A DNA stretch of 64,000 bases from an uncultured Bacilli bacterium (GTDB taxonomy: Bacteria > Bacillota_I > Bacilli_A > RFN20 > CAG-826), in contig CAKUXV010000001.1 in assembly GCA_934700895.1 (NCBI GenBank), forward strand, positions 1-64,000, read 5' to 3'. The notes under the pieces are model-generated. The model saw only the letters and a program-made list of their open reading frames with translations, ran no database searches and was not told the DNA's origin. This document shows positions 59,637-64,000 of the stretch, in pieces (the first letter of the stretch is position 1; the number at the start of each line of letters is the position of its first letter). The position numbers and the translations under genes were made by a program.

Positions 59637-61291
59637 GAGTGGCTCATGACCATTTCGGTCGCGTAATCAAGCTGTTTTTGGGTGATGTCGCCCCCGCTGA
59701 TTAAATAAGCGACTTGGCGAATCTTTTCGTCTAGCCCCAATTCCTTGATTTCGGCATACGTCCTGCCTTCTTTTACCTTTTTGGATAATAAAATCTGGTG
59801 ATCGCTACGTGCGGCAACTTGAGGCATATGGGTGATAGAAATCACTTGGGTGGAAAGAGAAATCTCAGCGATTTTATTGGCGACCGCCTGCGCGGAAACT
59901 CCGCTTAAGCCCGTATCGATTTCATCAAAGATGACGGTGGGGATTTTCTTGGCTTTGATGAGCAGGGCTTTGAAGGCCAACATGATGCGGCTGGCCTCGC
60001 CACCAGAGAGGATTTTGGATAAACTCTTCATTCCTTCTCCAACGTTGGTTTCGATTAAGAAATCCACGGAGTCGATGCCATTTTCTTGCAAGGCGGACTC
60101 GTTTTCCGAGACGGGGGCAAACGCGATATGAAATTGAGTTTGAAGAAGAAGGGATTTTAATGCATCTTCGAGTTCTTTTTCGATTTTAACGGATGTTTTT
60201 TGACGAATCTGGCTAAGTTCCAAAGCTGTTTTGTAAGCCTCGTTAAAGGCCTCTTCCTTGGCTTTTTCTTTTTCCTTTAACGCGTCTTCTAAACTGGCGT
60301 TATCTCCAAATCCTTTTTGTAGGTAATCGCGGTATTCCAAGAGTTCGGAATAGGAACGATGGTATTTCCGTTTGCATTCTTCGATATCGCTTTGCCTTTG
60401 TTCCAGTTCGTCGAGCTTCTCCGGGTCATAATCCATGTCGGAGAGTTTCCGTTTTAATTCATCGAACAAATCGGAAAGCTCGTAATAACGATCATCGATT
60501 TTTTCTTGGTAAGCTTCGTATTCTTTTTCGTATCCGGATAGTTTTTTAAGGAGTTGATCTAGTTCATAAAGCCGATCGAAGTAGTCACTACGCAGAATTT
60601 GGTTGACTTCTTGATGGAGGGAATAGACCTTGTCGTAGTTTTTCAAAACATCGATTTGGGCTTCGATTTCCTCTTCTTCGCCTTCATAGAGATTCAAGGC
60701 TTTTAGTTCTTGATATTGATAGGCATAAAAATCCTTGCCCGCGTCCAGCTGCTCTTTCTCTTTTTTAAGGGCTTCGTATTCTTCTTTGGCATGGAGGAAA
60801 ACGTTTCTTTTTTCTTGGTAGGCTTCTAAGGTGGTTCCAAGGATCGAGGGGGATAACCCATCGATAATGGAAAGGTAGTTCTCGGGATTTAAAATTTTTT
60901 GGAAATCGAATTGGGAATGGATATCGGCGAGCTCGCTGCCTAATTTCTGCAAATCGGGCAAAGAAACGGTGACCCCGTTGATCTTGGCGTAGCTTTTGCT
61001 TCGCCCGATGATGCGTTCAATGGTGAGTTGATCTTGGCGAGGGATATCACGTTTAGCCAAGAATGCCTCGATGCGTGGGGAAGAAGTAAAAACACCTTGA
61101 ATGGAAGCCTTATCTTCACCAGCCCGGATGAGTTCTGTGGATGCGCGTGCGCCTAATAATAAAGATAAAGAATCAATGACAAGGCTTTTTCCTGCTCCGG
61201 TTTCACCGGTTAAAACCGTGAATCCGTCATGGAAATGAGCATCGACATTGGAGAGAATGGCAAGGTTATGAATGGTTAATCGTTCTAGCAT
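59633..61291 (-). CDS. recN: DNA repair protein RecN
   Basis: A 552-residue SMC-like ATPase. Walker A G-E-T-G-A-G-K-S near 30-37, a long coiled coil in the middle (about 150-360, with a short central break), then L-S-G-G-E-A-S-R and Walker B V-I-F-D-E-I-D-T-G-L-S-G near 445-475. RecN recognises DNA double-strand breaks and helps recombination repair. The start M-L-E-R-L-T-I-H-N-L-A-I-L-S is the usual RecN opening; an ATG nine bases earlier is possible. Length is normal. Confidence 0.94.
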   Translation of the reverse strand: MLERLTIHNLAILSNVDAHFHDGFTVLTGETGAGKSLVIDSLSLLLGARASTELIRAGEDKASIQGVFTSSPRIEAFLAKRDIPRQDQLTIERIIGRSKSYAKINGVTVSLPDLQKLGSELADIHSQFDFQKILNPENYLSIIDGLSPSILGTTLEAYQEKRNVFLHAKEEYEALKKEKEQLDAGKDFYAYQYQELKALNLYEGEEEEIEAQIDVLKNYDKVYSLHQEVNQILRSDYFDRLYELDQLLKKLSGYEKEYEAYQEKIDDRYYELSDLFDELKRKLSDMDYDPEKLDELEQRQSDIEECKRKYHRSYSELLEYRDYLQKGFGDNASLEDALKEKEKAKEEAFNEAYKTALELSQIRQKTSVKIEKELEDALKSLLLQTQFHIAFAPVSENESALQENGIDSVDFLIETNVGEGMKSLSKILSGGEASRIMLAFKALLIKAKKIPTVIFDEIDTGLSGVSAQAVANKIAEISLSTQVISITHMPQVAARSDHQILLSKKVKEGRTYAEIKELGLDEKIRQVAYLISGGDITQKQLDYATEMVMSHS

Positions 61292-61513
61292 TGCTTCCAT
61301 TATAAGCGTTTTTCTTAGAAGCAGTAGATGGTCCGCGAAAAGAAGAGATTAAACAGGGAAATTGGCGGATTAATCCAAGGAGCGAGTCTACTTAGAAAGA
61401 AGGAGTAACTACGAAATTTCGTCTAATGTTTGGGATAGTAATTAGACAAAGGCAACATTTAATCGACATATTTTATTTTAAGCCCATGGAACAAACCTCT
61501 TGAAATTAATTTA

Positions 61514-61572
61514 GATGCGAACTTAGGAGTTCAACTACTAATTTAACCTCTAAGTTCAAGGGTTCACGCATC
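61514..61572. other. large imperfect stem-loop
   Basis: GAACTTAGGAGTT (61519-61531) pairs with AACCTCTAAGTTC (61545-61557) over 11 of 13 positions; outer arms GATGCG (61514-61519) and CGCATC (61567-61572) extend it with a bulge. It lacks a T run and lies 44 bases before the htpG -35. Role unknown. Confidence 0.45.
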
Positions 61573-61615
61573 GAATCAGGGTAAAAATTAAATTGAAAAA
61601 AATAGTGCAATCCCC

Positions 61616-61643
61616 TTGATAAAGGCGTAGAAGAAAGTAAGAT
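61616..61643 (+). promoter_or_regulatory. htpG promoter
   Basis: TTGATA at 61616-61621 and TAAGAT at 61638-61643 with a 16-base spacer. CIRCE begins nine bases after the -10. Confidence 0.6.
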
Positions 61644-61651
61644 ATACAACG

Positions 61652-61678
61652 TTAGCACTCGAACGTATTAACTGCTAA
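61652..61678. promoter_or_regulatory. CIRCE element (HrcA operator)
   Basis: TTAGCACTC, nine bases, then AACTGCTAA. The left arm is perfect; the right arm matches GAGTGCTAA at seven of nine positions. Located at the transcript start of htpG, as expected for HrcA repression of a heat-shock gene. Confidence 0.85.
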
Positions 61679-61700
61679 AACTCAAAAGGAGATACGAAAG

Positions 61701-63677
61701 ATGAAAGAAGAAAAACAATTTAAAACCGAGTCCAAACAACTTTTGAACTTGATGATCAACTCCATTTATTCGAATAAGGAAATCTTTCTTCGCGAATTGA
61801 TTTCTAACGCGAGCGATGCGATCGACAAATACCGTTTCCTTGCTGTTTCTAGCGAAGGGAAATATCCAACGAAAGACCACAAGATTTTCCTTTCGGCCAA
61901 TAAGGACGAACGTTGGCTTCAAGTCCAGGATAATGGTATCGGCATGTCCAAAGAAGACCTCGAGAACCACCTTGGCACGATTGCCAAAAGTGGAACCAAG
62001 GAATTCTTGGAGAAGATGAAAGAAGCCAAAGACAAGAAGGAAGACGTCGATTTAATCGGTCAGTTTGGCGTTGGTTTCTATAGCGCCTTCATGGTGGCGA
62101 AAAAGATTGAAGTCTACACTAAGGATTTGGAAGGCAACGCCTATAAGTTCTCAAGCGATGGCGTAGAGACCTATACGATTGAAGATGATCCAAATAGTTT
62201 CTTGCCGGATTCCGGCTCGGCGGTTCGCGTCTATTTAAAAGACGACGAAGAAGACGAGAAGTATTCGACCTACCTTGAAGAATGGACCCTTTCTCGTTTG
62301 GTGAAGAAATATAGCGATTTCATCCGTTATCCGATTCAACAAAAGGTGAAGAAATCCGTCCAGGACGTCGACGCGGATGGCAAGCCCATCAAAGACAAGT
62401 ATCACGATGAAGAAGTGATCGAGACGCTTAATTCGATGGTTCCGTTATGGAAAAAAGCAAAAAAAGACGTCACGGATAAAGACCTCAACGAATTCTACAA
62501 GAATCGGTTCAACGATTACGAAGACCCGATGTTAGCGATGAATATTAAGGTCGAGGGAACCTTGGAATATAACGCGCTTGTTTATATTCCTGCCCGCGCC
62601 CCCTATAACCTCTATTCTCAAAACTATGAAAAAGGCTTGGCTCTTTATGCCAAGGGAGTCTTCATTGAGGAGAAAAACAAAGAACTCGTCCCCGATTACT
62701 TGAAGTTCCTCCGTGGTTTAATCGATTCCGAGGATTTGCAGTTGAACATCTCCCGTGAAATGCTTCAAAAGAATCCTTTGCTATCGAAGGTAGCCAAAAA
62801 CATTGAAAAGAAGGTCGTCGACCGTTTGATTCAATGGAAGAAAGAGGATTATGAGAAATACCTCGAATTCTGGAAGGAATATGGATCCTTCATTAAGTTC
62901 GGCATCTATAGCTCCTATGGAATGAAGAAGGAAGAACTTCAGGATCTATTGGTCTTTGATCATCTAAATGGGGATAAGCCTATTTCGTTAGACGACTATA
63001 AAGCCGCTTTGAAGGAAGGGCAAAAGACCATTTGGTATGTCTCGGGAAAGACGATTGAATCGCTGAAAATGCTGCCGGAGATGGCTAAATACCGTAAATC
63101 TGGGGAAGACGTGTTGCTTTTAACCAACGACATCGATGAATTCACTCTCCAAGCGATGCAGGAATTCAAAGAACTGTCCTTCAAGAACATCACTGCGGAA
63201 GATAAAGAATCCTTAAGCGAAGAAGAGAAGAAAGAAATCGAATCCTTGTCGACGGAACACCGTCGCTTCTTGGATGACGTGAAGTCTGCTTTGAATGGAA
63301 AAGTGGATGACGTGGATTTCTCGTTGCAGCTCGAAGATGCGCCGGTATCGATCTCGACCAAGAATGGCTTAAGCATGCAGATGGCGAAGACCCTTAATGA
63401 GAATCCGGAGACGGATGCTCATCCAGAAGAAAAAGTCCAAGCTCAAAAGGTTTTGAACATCAACCCGAACCACCCGTTGTTTAGAAGCCTTGCCAATGTG
63501 ACGGACGAAAAAGAAATCGCCGCGGTCGGACATTTGCTTTACGATGAAGCGATGCTTGCCGAAGGGTTTGAAATCGAAGACAAAGCCGAATTTGTGAAAA
63601 ACTTGAACGCCTTGTTCGAGAAAGCCTATCCAAGCAACGAAAAAGAAGCGATTGTCGACGAAGACAAAGAGGCTTAA
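61701..63677 (+). CDS. htpG: Hsp90-family chaperone HtpG
   Basis: A 658-residue ATP-dependent chaperone. The N-terminal GHKL ATPase has L-R-E-L-I-S-N-A-S-D-A, Q-D-N-G-I-G-M and G-Q-F-G-V-G-F-Y-S-A-F; the middle domain has P-Y-N-L-Y-S-Q-N and L-N-I-S-R-E-M-L-Q; the C-terminal dimer domain ends in an acidic tail. It helps fold client proteins under stress. AAAAGGAGA precedes the ATG. The CIRCE site upstream implies HrcA control; in Bacillus htpG is not under HrcA, so this is a difference from the model organism. Confidence 0.96.
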   Translation: MKEEKQFKTESKQLLNLMINSIYSNKEIFLRELISNASDAIDKYRFLAVSSEGKYPTKDHKIFLSANKDERWLQVQDNGIGMSKEDLENHLGTIAKSGTKEFLEKMKEAKDKKEDVDLIGQFGVGFYSAFMVAKKIEVYTKDLEGNAYKFSSDGVETYTIEDDPNSFLPDSGSAVRVYLKDDEEDEKYSTYLEEWTLSRLVKKYSDFIRYPIQQKVKKSVQDVDADGKPIKDKYHDEEVIETLNSMVPLWKKAKKDVTDKDLNEFYKNRFNDYEDPMLAMNIKVEGTLEYNALVYIPARAPYNLYSQNYEKGLALYAKGVFIEEKNKELVPDYLKFLRGLIDSEDLQLNISREMLQKNPLLSKVAKNIEKKVVDRLIQWKKEDYEKYLEFWKEYGSFIKFGIYSSYGMKKEELQDLLVFDHLNGDKPISLDDYKAALKEGQKTIWYVSGKTIESLKMLPEMAKYRKSGEDVLLLTNDIDEFTLQAMQEFKELSFKNITAEDKESLSEEEKKEIESLSTEHRRFLDDVKSALNGKVDDVDFSLQLEDAPVSISTKNGLSMQMAKTLNENPETDAHPEEKVQAQKVLNINPNHPLFRSLANVTDEKEIAAVGHLLYDEAMLAEGFEIEDKAEFVKNLNALFEKAYPSNEKEAIVDEDKEA

Positions 63678-63696
63678 GAACCGTAGATATCCATGC

Positions 63697-63729
63697 GAAA
63701 GGCTGCCAGTTAAAGAGGCGGCCTTTTCG
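63697..63729 (+). terminator. rho-independent terminator of htpG
   Basis: GAAAGGCTGCC and GGCGGCCTTTTC pair across a 9-base loop; the stem can be extended outward by CATGC/GTATG. The T run is within the stem's 3' arm. Confidence 0.7.
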
Positions 63730-63961
63730 TATGCAAGATTTGAAGAGTTTCTAAACACGGAGTTGAAATCGATATCCGCATCCCCTATTTTTTTGCGTAA
63801 ATACATTGACTGTAACTGGAACGCAGGTTGCTTAAAGGTGTTGCGCAAACATAAAACCCGAGCACTTGAAAGACTTTTGCCTTTTTAAAAAGCCCGTTTC
63901 CACGCTTGCTTGCTTTTTCCATATATATCCTAAAAGTAATCAAACCATGGAGAGATGCCGT

Positions 63962-64000
63962 ATGAATAAGCGCAATTCTTTTGTCTTCATCGGCGGTTTG
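63962..64000 (+). CDS. start of a gene cut by the window edge
   Basis: ATG at 63962, preceded by GGAGAG, opens M-N-K-R-N-S-F-V-F-I-G-G-L and runs off the window. Basic residues then a hydrophobic run suggest a leader or membrane helix. Too short to assign. Confidence 0.5.
   Translation, partial: MNKRNSFVFIGGL

Larger units (their letters stand above)
61301..61700. other. 400-base intergenic region before htpG
   Basis: No gene seen. It contains the recN promoter side (left), an inverted repeat GTCTAAT-N13-ATTAGAC (61421-61447), a large imperfect stem-loop (61514-61572), and the htpG promoter with CIRCE (right). Confidence 0.5.

Noticed and set aside
61514..61572. T-box or other riboswitch before htpG
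   Set aside because: The structure lies upstream of the htpG promoter and has no T-box sequence or following terminator.
1..64000. tRNA or rRNA genes
   Set aside because: No cloverleaf with a proper T-arm and no rRNA signature was noticed in any intergenic region; a covariance search was not possible.

Overview
The window looks like a chromosomal piece of an uncultured, probably gut-dwelling low-GC Gram-positive (Bacillota; Bacilli close to the Erysipelotrichia/Mollicutes side). Support comes from Gram-positive ribosome binding sites, many lipoproteins with short leaders ending in L-[VTA]-S-C, a CIRCE operator before htpG, a PhoP-type direct-repeat box before pstS, and cre-like sites before sugar genes. 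TGA is used as a normal stop, so the genetic code is not the Mycoplasma one. No rRNA, tRNA or CRISPR array was seen.

Layout. (1) Bases 1-3,269: a visibly more GC-rich block of tightly overlapping genes (two alpha/beta hydrolases, an O-methyltransferase, an ATC-hydrolase-like gene with an in-frame TGA, and a truncated fifth gene). It reads as Clostridia-type DNA acquired by transfer and cut short at about 3.26 kb. (2) 3.5-11.05 kb: a gene graveyard. Remnants of a DUF4143 ATPase, an AAA_15 ATPase plus companion (RloAB/AbiL-like), an AlbA_2/HATPase_c_4 regulator and a HipB/Y4mF-like antitoxin all carry frameshifts or nonsense codons, around two intact sugar genes (GH94 phosphorylase, MFS transporter). 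(3) 11.3-14.8 kb: two secreted surface proteins with an A-W-F-T leader motif. (4) 14.9-21.9 kb, minus strand: a complete phosphate operon pstS-pstC-pstA-pstB-phoU-phoB-phoR behind a Pho box. (5) 22-31 kb: a P-loop ATPase with a C-terminal helix-turn-helix behind five phased ATTTGTCAT repeats, a 1,949-residue DUF4011 helicase-nuclease, and, divergent from it, an HTH-ADP-ribosylglycohydrolase fusion. (6) 31.2-50.6 kb, plus strand: a large carbohydrate locus with a binding protein and two permeases, an ABC ATPase with an altered signature motif, a GH36 alpha-galactosidase, a DUF4838 lipoprotein, a Gfo/Idh oxidoreductase, a secreted tyrosine-phosphatase lipoprotein, several beta-rich surface lipoproteins and a DUF624-like membrane protein. 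(7) 50.6-64 kb: mostly core functions (tex, a MacB-like exporter, hemolysin III, DUF362, recN, htpG), plus a decayed transposase beside a broken DUF4091 gene.

How it works together. The carbohydrate locus appears to bind and import an alpha-galactosyl oligosaccharide, cleave it inside the cell with GH36, and sense catabolite status through a cre-like site between the -35 and -10 of the binding-protein promoter. The phosphate operon is a self-contained high-affinity uptake and sensing unit. The most unusual material is the divergent pair of HTH-ADP-ribosyl-hydrolase and giant helicase-nuclease with palindromes between them, the phased short-repeat arrays next to winged-helix regulators, and the cluster of decayed defence-like genes with surviving operator sites.
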